NCBI GenBank assembly: GCA_051005235.1
Contig: JBPCJO010000040.1
Location: 1 to 64,000 of the forward strand
Direction: 5' to 3'
Length of the DNA stretch: 64,000 nucleotides
DNA from: JALQXV01 sp051005235
GTDB lineage: Bacteria > Patescibacteriota > Saccharimonadia > Saccharimonadales > 2-12-FULL-41-12
Both the position numbers and the translations under genes were made by a program. The notes under the pieces are model-generated. The model saw only the letters and a program-made list of their open reading frames with translations, searched no databases and was not told the DNA's origin. Each line of letters starts with the position of its first letter. Position 1 is the stretch's first letter. Shown one piece after another: positions 25,442-33,654 of the stretch.

Positions 25442-25780
25442 ATGGACGAACAGCAACTCGGTAACCTGGGCGTTTCGATCCATGCCGGCTTTCCTAATGC
25501 GGCTGTCGGCTCGCATGCCCGAACACTTGACTTGACCAAACTATTAATCCGCCACCCGTCCACCACCTTTCTTATGCGACTTAACAGCAACAACTGGTCA
25601 CGCTACGGATTGTTTGCCGGCGATACCGTCGTGGTAGATCGCTCCATCAGTCCACAGCGCCAAGACGTCGTCGTCTGGTGCCAGGCCGACGATTTTGTAA
25701 TGACCAAACTCAAAGACGTACCCATGAACACACCAACCTGGGGCACCGTTAGTTCGGTGATTCACCAGTTCAAGAAATAA
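25442..25780 (+). CDS. UmuD-like protein with altered catalytic residues
   Basis: The 112-residue protein aligns by eye with UmuD from just before the self-cleavage site (HAGFPNAAVG) onward: DLTKLLIRHPSTTFLMRL, GLFAGDTVVVDRSI and DVVVWCQADDFVMTKL. In LexA/UmuD proteases the Ser of SGDSM and the Lys of FTVKKL form the catalytic dyad. Here the corresponding positions read NSNNW and FVMTKL, so both appear substituted. It would then act as a constitutive UmuD-prime-like partner for the adjacent UmuC without self-processing. The alignment is from memory. Confidence 0.78.
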   Translation: MDEQQLGNLGVSIHAGFPNAAVGSHARTLDLTKLLIRHPSTTFLMRLNSNNWSRYGLFAGDTVVVDRSISPQRQDVVVWCQADDFVMTKLKDVPMNTPTWGTVSSVIHQFKK

Positions 25781-27063
25781 TGAGCGCTCTCTTTGCTTTA
25801 ATTGATTGCAATAACTTTTTCGCTTCGTGCGAGCAGGTCTTTAGACCGGGTTTAGCCGGTAATCCACTGGTCGTCCTCAGCCGTAACGACGGCTGCGTCG
25901 TTGCCCGCAGCGCAGAGGCTAGGGCACTCAACATCCCTATGGCAGCCCCTGCCTTTAAGTACAAAGAGCTGTTTAAGCAGCACAATGTTATTCAGTTTTC
26001 GGCTAACTTTGAGTTGTATGGTGACATTTCACGGCGTATTACCGAGATTCTAACCAGTGTTACGCCTCGCCTTGAGGTGTATTCAATCGACGAATCGTTT
26101 CTCGATATAAGCCAGCTCGATATCGCCGATTACACCAAATGGGCCGAGCAACTGCGGGCGACTATTTTTCAGTGGGTCGGCATGCAGGTGAGTATTGGTA
26201 TCGCGCCAACCAAGACACTTGCCAAATTGGGCAGCTCTCTGGCTAAAAGAGATGCAACGCTGAGCGGTGTGCTATATCTGAATAGCCCAGCTACCACCGA
26301 AAAATATTTACAGCGCAGCCGGGTCGAAGATATTTGGGGCATCGGGCGTAAGCTCGGGCCGCGCCTGCGGGCGAACGGTATTGCCACGGCACTTGATGTG
26401 GCGCGGCTAAGCCCAACGCAAGGGCGGCAAGTGCTCGGCTCGGTACACGGCGAACGTCTGGTCCGCGAACTTAACAACCAGAGCTGTTATCTGTTAGAAA
26501 GCCTCCACAGCGACCAAAAGATGATCAGTACTAGTCGCACCTTTGGCCGCGACACCGACCAGCAGGGGGTGGTCGAGTCAGCTCTGGCAAGTTTTGTGGC
26601 CAGCGCCAGCCAGCGACTGCGCGCCAGTAACCGGGCAGCCACCCGGTTATCTATTTTCGTCTGTAGCGACCGTCACAAACCCGGCTACCGCCGTTGGGGC
26701 AAAGAGCTCATTTTAGACCAGCCCACTGCCGATACGGGCCATTTAATCAAACTAGCCTGTGATTTATTCGCCAGCATCTACGAACCGGGCGCCCAATACC
26801 ATCGCGGAGGAGTACTGCTCAGCGGTTTTGTCTCAAACAGTGAGCTCCAGACCGATTTGCTGGGCTACAGAGACGCCAAAGCCTTTGACCAGTCAAAGCA
26901 GCGTATGGAGGCTATAGACGCGCTGCAGGCCCGCTACGGCGCTCAAGCGATGTATTACGCCAGCGAGAAGCTCGCCCCTCAGTGGCGCCCCCGTGTAAAC
27001 ATCCGCAGCCCGCGCTACACGACGCGCTGGGAGGAGCTGCCAACTGTTACTCCTTTGCCATAG
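25780..27063 (+). CDS. umuC: DNA polymerase V catalytic subunit (Y-family)
   Basis: UmuC performs error-prone translesion synthesis. The 427-residue protein has the Y-family palm motifs ALIDCNNFFASCEQVFRP and VYSIDESFLDIS with their acidic metal ligands. A helix-hairpin-helix segment (VEDIWGIGRKLGPRLRANGI) and the C-terminal UmuC domain follow. The ATG overlaps the last base of the UmuD-like gene, so translation is coupled. Length and domain order are normal and no truncation is seen. It is probably induced by DNA damage, but no SOS operator was identified. Confidence 0.95.
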   Translation: MSALFALIDCNNFFASCEQVFRPGLAGNPLVVLSRNDGCVVARSAEARALNIPMAAPAFKYKELFKQHNVIQFSANFELYGDISRRITEILTSVTPRLEVYSIDESFLDISQLDIADYTKWAEQLRATIFQWVGMQVSIGIAPTKTLAKLGSSLAKRDATLSGVLYLNSPATTEKYLQRSRVEDIWGIGRKLGPRLRANGIATALDVARLSPTQGRQVLGSVHGERLVRELNNQSCYLLESLHSDQKMISTSRTFGRDTDQQGVVESALASFVASASQRLRASNRAATRLSIFVCSDRHKPGYRRWGKELILDQPTADTGHLIKLACDLFASIYEPGAQYHRGGVLLSGFVSNSELQTDLLGYRDAKAFDQSKQRMEAIDALQARYGAQAMYYASEKLAPQWRPRVNIRSPRYTTRWEELPTVTPLP

Positions 27064-27075
27064 AGCCTGACAAAG

Positions 27076-27450
27076 CTAAGTAGCAATAATCTTTACGCCA
27101 TAATCGCCAAGCATCGTATCGCTCGTAAGCAATGAAACATCTTCGGAGAGAGCTTGGGCTACCAGCATACGGTCAAAAGGGTCACGGTGAATGAGCGGTA
27201 AGCTCTCGTATCCCAGTAAATGCTTGTCTTGCATATTTAATCTACGAAAACCCAAGTCGCGCACAATATTGTGCAGAGTTGGTATCGCCTGTAACTTGCC
27301 GATTGAAATTTTGATTGAGATTTCCCATAAAGATACTTCTGAAACAAGTATTTCTGACGCGCCCTCGATAATGCTACGAGCCGATGGCGATAGTCGCGTA
27401 TCATCGCTTAATAACCAGAGCAATGCATTAGTATCGAGCAGTATTCTCAT
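27076..27450 (-). CDS. PIN-domain toxin (VapC-like ribonuclease)
   Basis: The 124-residue protein is a PIN nuclease: LLDTNALLWLL (first Asp), EVSLWEISIK (Glu), DPFDRMLVAQA (Asp) and LTSDTML (fourth acidic residue) make a complete metal site. PIN toxins cut tRNA or other RNAs when freed from antitoxin. The antitoxin gene lies upstream with one intervening base, in the usual antitoxin-first order. The pair lies convergent to umuC with about 12 bases between stops. Confidence 0.92.
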   Translation of the reverse strand: MRILLDTNALLWLLSDDTRLSPSARSIIEGASEILVSEVSLWEISIKISIGKLQAIPTLHNIVRDLGFRRLNMQDKHLLGYESLPLIHRDPFDRMLVAQALSEDVSLLTSDTMLGDYGVKIIAT

Positions 27451-27452
27451 GT

Positions 27453-27701
27453 TTATTGTTCAATACTTTTTTCGAAAATATCAAGGATTTCTTTGTCTGC
27501 CTTGTCGTAGTCAGGTGCAAAAATTATTTTGCCTTTTAAGGCTCCGAACAGTTTTGGCTTTTTCGCCGTCTCGACAGGCATAAGCTTAAACTTCGTTACT
27601 TTGCCCCCTCGGCGAGTAATGATCACTTCGTCGCCCTCAGCAGCAGCATTAAGTAACTTACTAAGATTTGTCTTTGCCTCATGTACGTTTGCAGTTGTCA
27701 T
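27453..27701 (-). CDS. Phd/YefM-family antitoxin
   Basis: The 82-residue protein has the Phd/YefM N-terminal DNA-binding fold: MTTANVHEAKTNLSKLLNAAAEGDEVIITRRGGKV. An acidic, flexible C-terminus (DKADKEILDIFEKS) typically wraps the PIN toxin. It should neutralise the downstream PIN protein and repress its own promoter. The region before its start is AT-rich, and the divergent pyrF gene begins about 110 bases away, so the pair may share a regulatory region with pyrF. Confidence 0.9.
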   Translation of the reverse strand: MTTANVHEAKTNLSKLLNAAAEGDEVIITRRGGKVTKFKLMPVETAKKPKLFGALKGKIIFAPDYDKADKEILDIFEKSIEQ

Positions 27702-27814
27702 GTTTAAATACTAGCTAATGTAGCTACATTTGTCAATAGTCGCTTTTGCCACGAGAGACAAATAAAGTTATACTCGTACAGAACTAACTGCGGTGGGAGA
27801 ATGAGGGTTCTCAA

Positions 27815-28600
27815 ATGGCAGAAAACGTATACCGCGAAGCAATCGAAAAACCAAGTGACCGGGTGATTGTAGCCTTGGACGGAATGAACTGGGCCACGGC
27901 TACAGAAGTAATGGGTGAGGTAGGCCAATATGTGGGAATGGCCAAAGCCAATGCGCTTGCCCAGAAGCCCGGCTGGGAAGCAACCGTACAGCGCTTTGCT
28001 GACCTTGGAGCATTTACAATGGCTGATGCCAAATACAAAGATATTCCATTTACCATGGAAAATCATCTGACCGAAGTTGCAGAGTGCGCCCCAACGCTTA
28101 TTACTATTCATGCAGACAATACCCTAGAGGCTATCCAGGCAGCGGTAGTCGGTCGAAATAAGGGCAAAGACAACCTGGTTAGTCCATTTCATCGCGCCTG
28201 CAAAGATCGACTCGGGGGGATCTTAGGTGTCACCGTTCTGACCTCATATTCGGAAGATGACGCCCTCTCTATTTACGGCGATAGCCCAGAGGATAAAGTA
28301 GTTCAGTTTGCATACACAAGCCTAGAAGCGGGCATTGACGGGATCGTCTGTTCACCAAAAGAGCTAAAAGCTATCCGAAAGATTCCACAGTTAGACAATT
28401 TAATAACGGTCGTACCGGGTATAACTCCAGCCTGGACTAAAAAGCCAGACGATCAAAAACGCATTTCTACACCTACCGAAGCGATCCAAGATGGCGCAGA
28501 TTTCTTAGTGATTGGTCGGGCGATCACAAAACCGCCCGAGGGAATTTCTCGAGGCGAGGCCGCCTACCGGATAGCCGAAGAAATCTGGGAGGCATTATAA
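27815..28600 (+). CDS. pyrF: orotidine 5'-phosphate decarboxylase
   Basis: PyrF decarboxylates OMP to UMP, the last step of de novo UMP synthesis. The 261-residue protein keeps the catalytic DxKxxD signature (MADAKYKDIPFT), the N-terminal strand RVIVALDGMNW and the phosphate-binding end GADFLVIGRAITKPP. It is followed with no gap by pyrE, and the two enzymes act in consecutive steps, supporting an operon. No early pyrimidine genes (pyrB, C, D) are seen, so orotate may come from elsewhere on the genome or from a host. Confidence 0.94.
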   Translation: MAENVYREAIEKPSDRVIVALDGMNWATATEVMGEVGQYVGMAKANALAQKPGWEATVQRFADLGAFTMADAKYKDIPFTMENHLTEVAECAPTLITIHADNTLEAIQAAVVGRNKGKDNLVSPFHRACKDRLGGILGVTVLTSYSEDDALSIYGDSPEDKVVQFAYTSLEAGIDGIVCSPKELKAIRKIPQLDNLITVVPGITPAWTKKPDDQKRISTPTEAIQDGADFLVIGRAITKPPEGISRGEAAYRIAEEIWEAL

Positions 28601-29257
28601 ATGGCTTATACTAGCAACCCAGAAGCACTCGCCACCGGCTTATACGATCGCGGCTTTGTCCGTTTTGGTGATTACACCTTAAAATCTGGCCTGTGGTCAC
28701 CGGTCTACATTAATTTGCGCGGTGTTGGATCGTATAACCGAACCTCAGAAATACGTAGAGGCAGACAGGCTGACATCAGAGGCAGTATTGTACGAGCCTA
28801 CAGCGACCAAGTCGAGGCTTTTGAACATGACCATATTTTGGGGATCCCGGAGGCAGCCTTAACTATAGCTGGCCTGGTAGCCCATCACTCCAACCAATCA
28901 GCCCTTCAAATGCGGGTCAAAGAAAAGGCGCACGGTGAACCAGTTAACATTGAAGGTGACTACTGCGAAGACGAACGGGTTGTTTTAGTCGACGATCTAA
29001 TTACCACCGGTGGCGCCAAAATCGAAGCCAAAGAAAAAGTCGAGGTTCATGGCCTGAAAGTGGCCGGTATCGCGGTACTCGTTGACCGTGAGCAAGGCGG
29101 CGTTCAGCAACTGGCTGAGGCCGGAATCCGAACCGAAGCGGCGATTGGCATGACCACCTTAATCAACATACTGGCCCAAGAGCGCCGGATCGACGAAGCC
29201 CAAACCGAGCTTCTTAGAGGTTACTTTGCCGGTGATATTACTGAACGGCCAGTGTAA
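28601..29257 (+). CDS. pyrE: orotate phosphoribosyltransferase
   Basis: PyrE joins orotate and PRPP to make OMP. The protein (218 residues) has the PRPP-binding loop VVLVDDLITTGGAKIEA and the catalytic-loop region ALQMRVKEKAHGE. Near residues 48-60 it has the basic stretch RTSEIRRGRQADIRG, which may be a small insertion. It starts directly after the pyrF stop (TAA then ATG) and ends 10 bases before def. Together with pyrF it turns orotate into UMP, and pyrH at 8.4 kb carries out the next step. Confidence 0.93.
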   Translation: MAYTSNPEALATGLYDRGFVRFGDYTLKSGLWSPVYINLRGVGSYNRTSEIRRGRQADIRGSIVRAYSDQVEAFEHDHILGIPEAALTIAGLVAHHSNQSALQMRVKEKAHGEPVNIEGDYCEDERVVLVDDLITTGGAKIEAKEKVEVHGLKVAGIAVLVDREQGGVQQLAEAGIRTEAAIGMTTLINILAQERRIDEAQTELLRGYFAGDITERPV

Positions 29258-29267
29258 GCATTACCCT

Positions 29268-29858
29268 ATGCTGTTACAACTCTACCAAGCCGGCGAACCA
29301 GTTTTACGAAAGACTGCTAAGAAAGTTACTAAGGTCGCGCTCAACCAGGCACATACCCAACAAACAATAGAATTAATGATTGATACCCTACGCGATCATC
29401 CTGGAGTCGGCTTGGCCGCACCCCAAGTAGGCGAAAACCTACAGATCATAATTATCGAAGATAAAAAAGCATATCACAAGAAATTGCCAGCCATGCTTCT
29501 CAAAGAGCAGGGACGTAAGCCGGTACCACTACAAGTTCTCGTCAACCCTATACTGAAAGTTACAAAATCAGATACAAAACAATATTTTGAGGGATGTTTA
29601 AGTATAAACGGCTACCGGGCAGTGGTGCCACGAGCATTCGAGGTTGAAGTACGTGCCCTGGACCGCACAGGTCAGCCTGTGGCGTTTACTGCCTCTGGGT
29701 GGCATGCCAGGATTTTACAACACGAGATTGATCATCTAACTGGCATTTTATATACCGATCGTATGCAGGTTCGTTCGTTTATGACGGAGGCGATTTTTAA
29801 TAAAAAATGGAGTAAAGCTGCATCGGCTATGATCAAGAAACTTGATCATACTGCGTAG
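29268..29858 (+). CDS. def: peptide deformylase
   Basis: Deformylase removes the formyl group from nascent N-terminal methionine. The 196-residue protein has all three family motifs: GVGLAAPQVG, EGCLS (metal Cys) and QHEIDHLTG (HExxH metal site). The start at ATG 29268 gives the usual N-terminus (LLQLYQAGEPVLRKTAKKV). It has an insertion of about 20 residues between motifs 1 and 2 (KAYHKKLPAMLLKEQGRKPV) compared with E. coli Def. It is probably the last gene of the pyrF-pyrE-def run. Confidence 0.95.
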   Translation: MLLQLYQAGEPVLRKTAKKVTKVALNQAHTQQTIELMIDTLRDHPGVGLAAPQVGENLQIIIIEDKKAYHKKLPAMLLKEQGRKPVPLQVLVNPILKVTKSDTKQYFEGCLSINGYRAVVPRAFEVEVRALDRTGQPVAFTASGWHARILQHEIDHLTGILYTDRMQVRSFMTEAIFNKKWSKAASAMIKKLDHTA

Positions 29859-29953
29859 CGTGACAGCTCACGTTAGAATCTTGGAACATTCACCATTGCT
29901 TACACATTAATCACCAGTAACGTTTAGTCAGCTTATTAATTTAGAGCTGTCAG

Positions 29954-30478
29954 CTAGTTCCGTTCCCATGTAAATAAATTGTGATCCGGCTTATGTGTTA
30001 GTACAGCTTCGGTACGACTAAAGCCAGCACTAAGCACATTGGCTTCTGAAACATGGTTAGCTTTATTAACAAGCGTCCAGGCTTTTCCGTCAAAATGTTC
30101 ACAAACAATTTCCAGTCTTTTCTGCAAAGAAAGTTTGCCGAGACCTTGTCCACGAAACGCTCCAACAATCCAGCCAGATACATTTGGCCACGATGGATCA
30201 ACTTGCTCGGGAGGCTGCTTGATAACCGTAATAATTGCTTGACCCACAGTAATGCTTCCGGCCATCACTACAAATAATTCTCGACTTCCAACTTCGTGCG
30301 ATGTAACAAGTTGGTCAAGGTTCTGCTTAGAGCTTTTTAAATCACGATATTGGTTGAGCGTACCCGGAAACTCTGCGTCTATGTCTTGGTTGCCCGGCAT
30401 GGAAAGGTACTTACAGAGATCGACTGCAGCAGCATCATAATTTAACACTTCTGTTATAGGTATAAGACTCCCTAACAT
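29954..30478 (-). CDS. GNAT-family N-acetyltransferase
   Basis: The 174-residue protein has the acetyl-CoA-binding motif A region (VSGWIVGAFRGQGLGKLSL, matching R/Q-x-x-G-x-G) and the C-terminal AWTLVNKANHVSEANVLSAGF typical of GNAT acetyltransferases. The substrate is unknown. It is transcribed alone, convergent with def. Between the two genes a TGACAGCTC/GAGCTGTCA inverted repeat (near 29862 and 29944) may act as a terminator. No signal peptide or membrane segment is present. Confidence 0.78.
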   Translation of the reverse strand: MLGSLIPITEVLNYDAAAVDLCKYLSMPGNQDIDAEFPGTLNQYRDLKSSKQNLDQLVTSHEVGSRELFVVMAGSITVGQAIITVIKQPPEQVDPSWPNVSGWIVGAFRGQGLGKLSLQKRLEIVCEHFDGKAWTLVNKANHVSEANVLSAGFSRTEAVLTHKPDHNLFTWERN

Positions 30479-30693
30479 AAAACAAAGTTACCATCGAAGT
30501 GACATTTTGGCAAATACTAGGTGACGTATCTGCTCACTACCCCCACCATCTCAAACATATACTCCTAAATTAGCTACTTTTTAATCGTGTGTATAAAGTG
30601 CACACTATACATAAATCTAACACCTTAGCAATATACTAGTGTGTACTGAGTGTGTTTTTGAAAAGTTAGGTAATAGGGTGTGGGCAGTTACCT

Positions 30694-30847
30694 GGTGACT
30701 CGCCGGGAATCCGTCGTCGCATGCGCTCCTTTGGGGAAATCGGCGGTCTTTCTCGGAGCAAGCTCCTGCGAGAGCCCTTGATTATCGCCCCCGTTTGCCA
30801 ACCGCTTTCAGTGGTTACGGCAATCCGGGTTCAACTCTGTGGCATGC
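30694..30847 (-). other. tRNA-trailing structured element (Glu type)
   Basis: On the minus strand, after the tRNA-Glu terminator, the segment starts TGCA and carries an inverted copy of the tRNA T-arm (14 identical bases, GGCAATCCGGGTTC on the plus strand at 30819-30832). It ends with a direct copy of the tRNA 3' end including CCA (30694-30712, one base deleted and one changed). Internal hairpins include GGAGC/GCTCC. The layout is the same as after tRNA-Ser at 7.9 kb, and both share an AAGGAGCGC-type motif near the distal end. Confidence 0.6.
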
Positions 30848-30880
30848 AGTAAAAAGCCCTCCACCCGGAGAGCTTTTTAC
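30848..30880 (-). terminator. tRNA-Glu terminator hairpin
   Basis: The stem AGTAAAAAGC with GCTTTTTACT directly follows the CCA end of tRNA-Glu on the minus strand, with a T-run in the 3' arm. It resembles the hairpin behind tRNA-Ser in size and position. Confidence 0.82.
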
Positions 30881-30955
30881 TGGTGACCTCACCGGGAATC
30901 GAACCCGGATTGCCAGGATGAGAACCTGGTGTCCTAACCGTTAGACGATGAGGCC
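30881..30955 (-). tRNA. tRNA-Glu (CTC)
   Basis: A 75-nt tRNA folds with acceptor stem GGCCTCA/TGAGGTC, anticodon stem CCAGG/CCTGG with loop TTCTCAT (anticodon CTC), T-arm CCGGGTTCGATTCCCGG and an encoded CCA. It reads GAG codons. A terminator hairpin and then a partial duplicate of its own 3' end follow downstream. Confidence 0.94.
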
Positions 30956-31085
30956 ATGTGTACTATTCATACATACATTAAAAATATATGAAACGCCTGC
31001 AATGATGCAAAATGCATGTATTATACCTTGCTAACAGAGCAAAATTATACTACACCCATTGGCTACTGTATACTGTTAGGAAGTA

Positions 31086-32399
31086 ATGCTTGTGGTTATA
31101 ATTGTAACTAGTATCGTCGTCGTAGGGTTGGCAATTGCCAGCTATTTTTGGTGGGCCAATGCCAAAAAGACAGACGGCAATTGGTCGCACGGCAGCAACG
31201 AAAAACAACTGGCAGGTGCCTTGCTCAGTAAAGAAATTCAAGCCGAAATTTTAATCACGTCGATTACTGATGGCATTATTGTGACCGATACTCAAAATAA
31301 GATTACGCTTTTTAATAACGGGGCGGCGACAATGACTGGCTGGTCAGTCGAAGAGGCAATGGGGATCGATGCGCTCAGTGTATTTCCACTGCTCGGCGAC
31401 GAAAAAACCAACACCCTAATAGCGCCTGGGGTTCATCCGTTTTCGACAGTTTTACAAACCCGCACCGCGGTAAAAGAAACTGTTCAACTTGTCAACCGAC
31501 ACAACCAGCATCTTTTTATTTCGGCAGCTATCTCCCCGGTGGTGATTCCAAAAAGCAACGAGTTGGTTGGTACGGTCGCTGTTTTTCGCGATGTCAGCCG
31601 CGAAAAAAGCGAAGAGCAACAACGGGTCGACTTTGTCAGCACGGCCAGTCACGAGATGCGTACGCCGGTGGCAGCCATCGAAGGCTACTTAGCGCTTGCC
31701 CTCAACGATAAAGTCAGCAGTATCGACCTTAAGGCGCGTGATTATCTCGAAAAGGCCCACTCTAGCACGCAACACCTTGGTAAGTTGTTTCAAGACTTGT
31801 TAACCAGCGCCAAAGCCGAGGACGGCCGCTTAACGAGCCACCCGGTAGTAACTGAAATGACCAGCTTTATTGAGCACCTGGCAGAAGACTTGCGTTTTGG
31901 AGCCGAGAAAAAAGGTTTGCAAATGGAATATATTACCAGTGATATAAATACTGAAACCGGCGTCCTTGATGCCCGCGGCAAGGTTATTAAACCGCTCTAT
32001 TACGTCTCGGTAGACCCCGACCGGATCCGTGAGGTCATTACTAATGTTTTCGATAATGCCGTCAAATATACCGAGGAAGGCAAGATCTCGTTAGCAATCA
32101 CCGGTAATAATGAGGTTGTACAAATTCGAGTTATTGATACCGGACCGGGTATACCTGCTCAAGACGTACCACATCTGTTCCAAAAATTTTACCGCGTTGA
32201 TAACTCAGCTACCCGCTCAGTTGGCGGCACCGGCCTTGGCTTATTTATCTGTAAAAAAATTGTCGAGCTTTATAGTGGCACTATCTGGGCCGAAAGCGAA
32301 GTCGGCAAGGGCAGCACCTTTTATATAAATATACCCCGCTTACCGGCTCAACGGGCCCAGCAATTACTACAAGCCGAGAAGGCAGCAACGCTGGCTTAG
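31086..32399 (+). CDS. membrane histidine kinase with PAS domain
   Basis: The 437-residue kinase has an N-terminal membrane helix (MLVVIIVTSIVVVGLAIASYF), a cytoplasmic PAS domain (residues about 55-180, EILITSITDGIIVTDTQNKI), the DHp His in STASHEMRTPVAAIEGYL and a complete HATPase (NVFDNAVKY, DTGPGIP, GGTGLGLFICKKIVELY). The layout resembles PhoR/VicK-type kinases. AGGAAG precedes the ATG. The response regulator gene 87 bases downstream on the same strand is the likely partner. The signal is not predictable. Confidence 0.92.
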   Translation: MLVVIIVTSIVVVGLAIASYFWWANAKKTDGNWSHGSNEKQLAGALLSKEIQAEILITSITDGIIVTDTQNKITLFNNGAATMTGWSVEEAMGIDALSVFPLLGDEKTNTLIAPGVHPFSTVLQTRTAVKETVQLVNRHNQHLFISAAISPVVIPKSNELVGTVAVFRDVSREKSEEQQRVDFVSTASHEMRTPVAAIEGYLALALNDKVSSIDLKARDYLEKAHSSTQHLGKLFQDLLTSAKAEDGRLTSHPVVTEMTSFIEHLAEDLRFGAEKKGLQMEYITSDINTETGVLDARGKVIKPLYYVSVDPDRIREVITNVFDNAVKYTEEGKISLAITGNNEVVQIRVIDTGPGIPAQDVPHLFQKFYRVDNSATRSVGGTGLGLFICKKIVELYSGTIWAESEVGKGSTFYINIPRLPAQRAQQLLQAEKAATLA

Positions 32400-32429
32400 T
32401 CTTACTTGGAGGTAACATAAGCATAAACG

Positions 32430-32438
32430 TGATATAAT
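32430..32438 (+). promoter_or_regulatory. extended -10 promoter of the long-tailed response regulator
   Basis: TG-A-TATAAT occurs at 32430-32438, about 48 bases before the ATG. The regulator can therefore be transcribed independently of the upstream kinase gene. Confidence 0.55.
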
Positions 32439-32486
32439 CACCCCATACACAAATGCACCTAAAAATATAAACAGGATACTAGAGCA

Positions 32487-33650
32487 ATGGCCAAAATAAT
32501 GCTCGTCGAAGACGACAACAATTTACGTGAAATTTACGCAGCGCGCCTACAAGCCGAAGGGCACGAAATTGTGGCTGCCCGCGACGGCGAGGAAGCCTTA
32601 GCGTTAGCCGTCAAAGAAAAACCCGAGTTAATCATATCCGACGTTATGATGCCGCGTATTAGCGGCTTCGACATGCTCGATATTTTACGTAACGCCCCCG
32701 AAACCAAAGATACAAAAGTCATTATGATGACCGCGCTATCACAAGCCGAAGATAAATCTCGGGCCGATAAGCTCGGCGCCGACCGTTACCTAGTTAAATC
32801 ACAGGTTACCCTCGAAGATGTGGCCAGCGTGGTTCGTGAAGTCCTCGAAGGTCGGCCGCCTGCCGAAGCTCCTGCGCCCGAACCAAACCTGCCATTGCCA
32901 GTCAACGAACCAGCTCCTGCCCCAGCGCCGGTGGTTGCAGCGCCAGTAGCGCCCGCTCAGCCCGACCCTCCAATTGTTGCGGCTCCCGTAGCGCCCGCCC
33001 CGCAACCCGATCCAGTCGCTGTAGCGCCGCCTCAACCCGTAGGAATTCCTCAACCGACACCAACACCTGCGCCGCCAGCACCCGTTCAGCCCACCGACCC
33101 CGTCGTGGCGGCGGCACCAACACCCCCAGCGACACCTGTTGCAGCAACCGATACTAGTACGCTCGAAGACGACCCTTTAAGAGCTATTGCCGAGGAGCTC
33201 GCTCGAAGCCAGGAGCCAGCGCCGAGTACCGCACCGATTTTCGAAGAAGTCGAGACGTCGGCGCCAGCACCCGTCCCAGCTGCTTCTGTGCCAGAGACTG
33301 CTACACCACCCATCAATGTTGAGTTACCTTCGCCTCCACAAGCTGCTCCCGAGCCAATCGTAGAGCCACCAGTTGTGCCACCGCCAGTAGCCACGGCACC
33401 AGAGATAGAGTCCACTCCAGAGCCCGAACAAAGCACGGTTAAAACTAATAACAACACATCTGGTATGCGCGTCATACAACCGATTAGCGACCCACTAGCC
33501 AAACCAGATCTCAATAAATTACTTGCCGACGAAGAACGTATGGCAGCAGTCCAAAACCCTACGGCAAACACCGTAGTTACACCTGAGGGTAGTGCCACCC
33601 CCGCCAATGAGCCACCGAAAAACAACGATCTTAACAATATAGCTCTTTAG
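32487..33650 (+). CDS. response regulator with long Pro/Ala-rich C-terminal region
   Basis: Residues 1-120 form a normal receiver: LVEDDNN acidic pocket, phospho-acceptor Asp in IISDVMMPRISG, MMTALSQAED and the conserved Lys in RYLVKSQ. The remaining 260 or so residues are proline-, alanine- and valine-rich low-complexity sequence with no known output domain. A more ordinary segment near the end (SGMRVIQPISDPLAKPDLN) may be a docking motif. The protein follows the PAS kinase gene and probably signals by protein-protein contact. It ends four bases before the pseudouridine synthase gene. Confidence 0.88.
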   Translation: MAKIMLVEDDNNLREIYAARLQAEGHEIVAARDGEEALALAVKEKPELIISDVMMPRISGFDMLDILRNAPETKDTKVIMMTALSQAEDKSRADKLGADRYLVKSQVTLEDVASVVREVLEGRPPAEAPAPEPNLPLPVNEPAPAPAPVVAAPVAPAQPDPPIVAAPVAPAPQPDPVAVAPPQPVGIPQPTPTPAPPAPVQPTDPVVAAAPTPPATPVAATDTSTLEDDPLRAIAEELARSQEPAPSTAPIFEEVETSAPAPVPAASVPETATPPINVELPSPPQAAPEPIVEPPVVPPPVATAPEIESTPEPEQSTVKTNNNTSGMRVIQPISDPLAKPDLNKLLADEERMAAVQNPTANTVVTPEGSATPANEPPKNNDLNNIAL

Positions 33651-33654
33651 GAGT

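Noticed and set aside
32799..33637. Minus-strand open frames of 81-183 codons opposite the Pro/Ala-rich response regulator tail
   Set aside because: They are shadows created by biased GC-rich codons of the tail; compositions such as GG, SS and VV runs mirror PPA/GCC codons.
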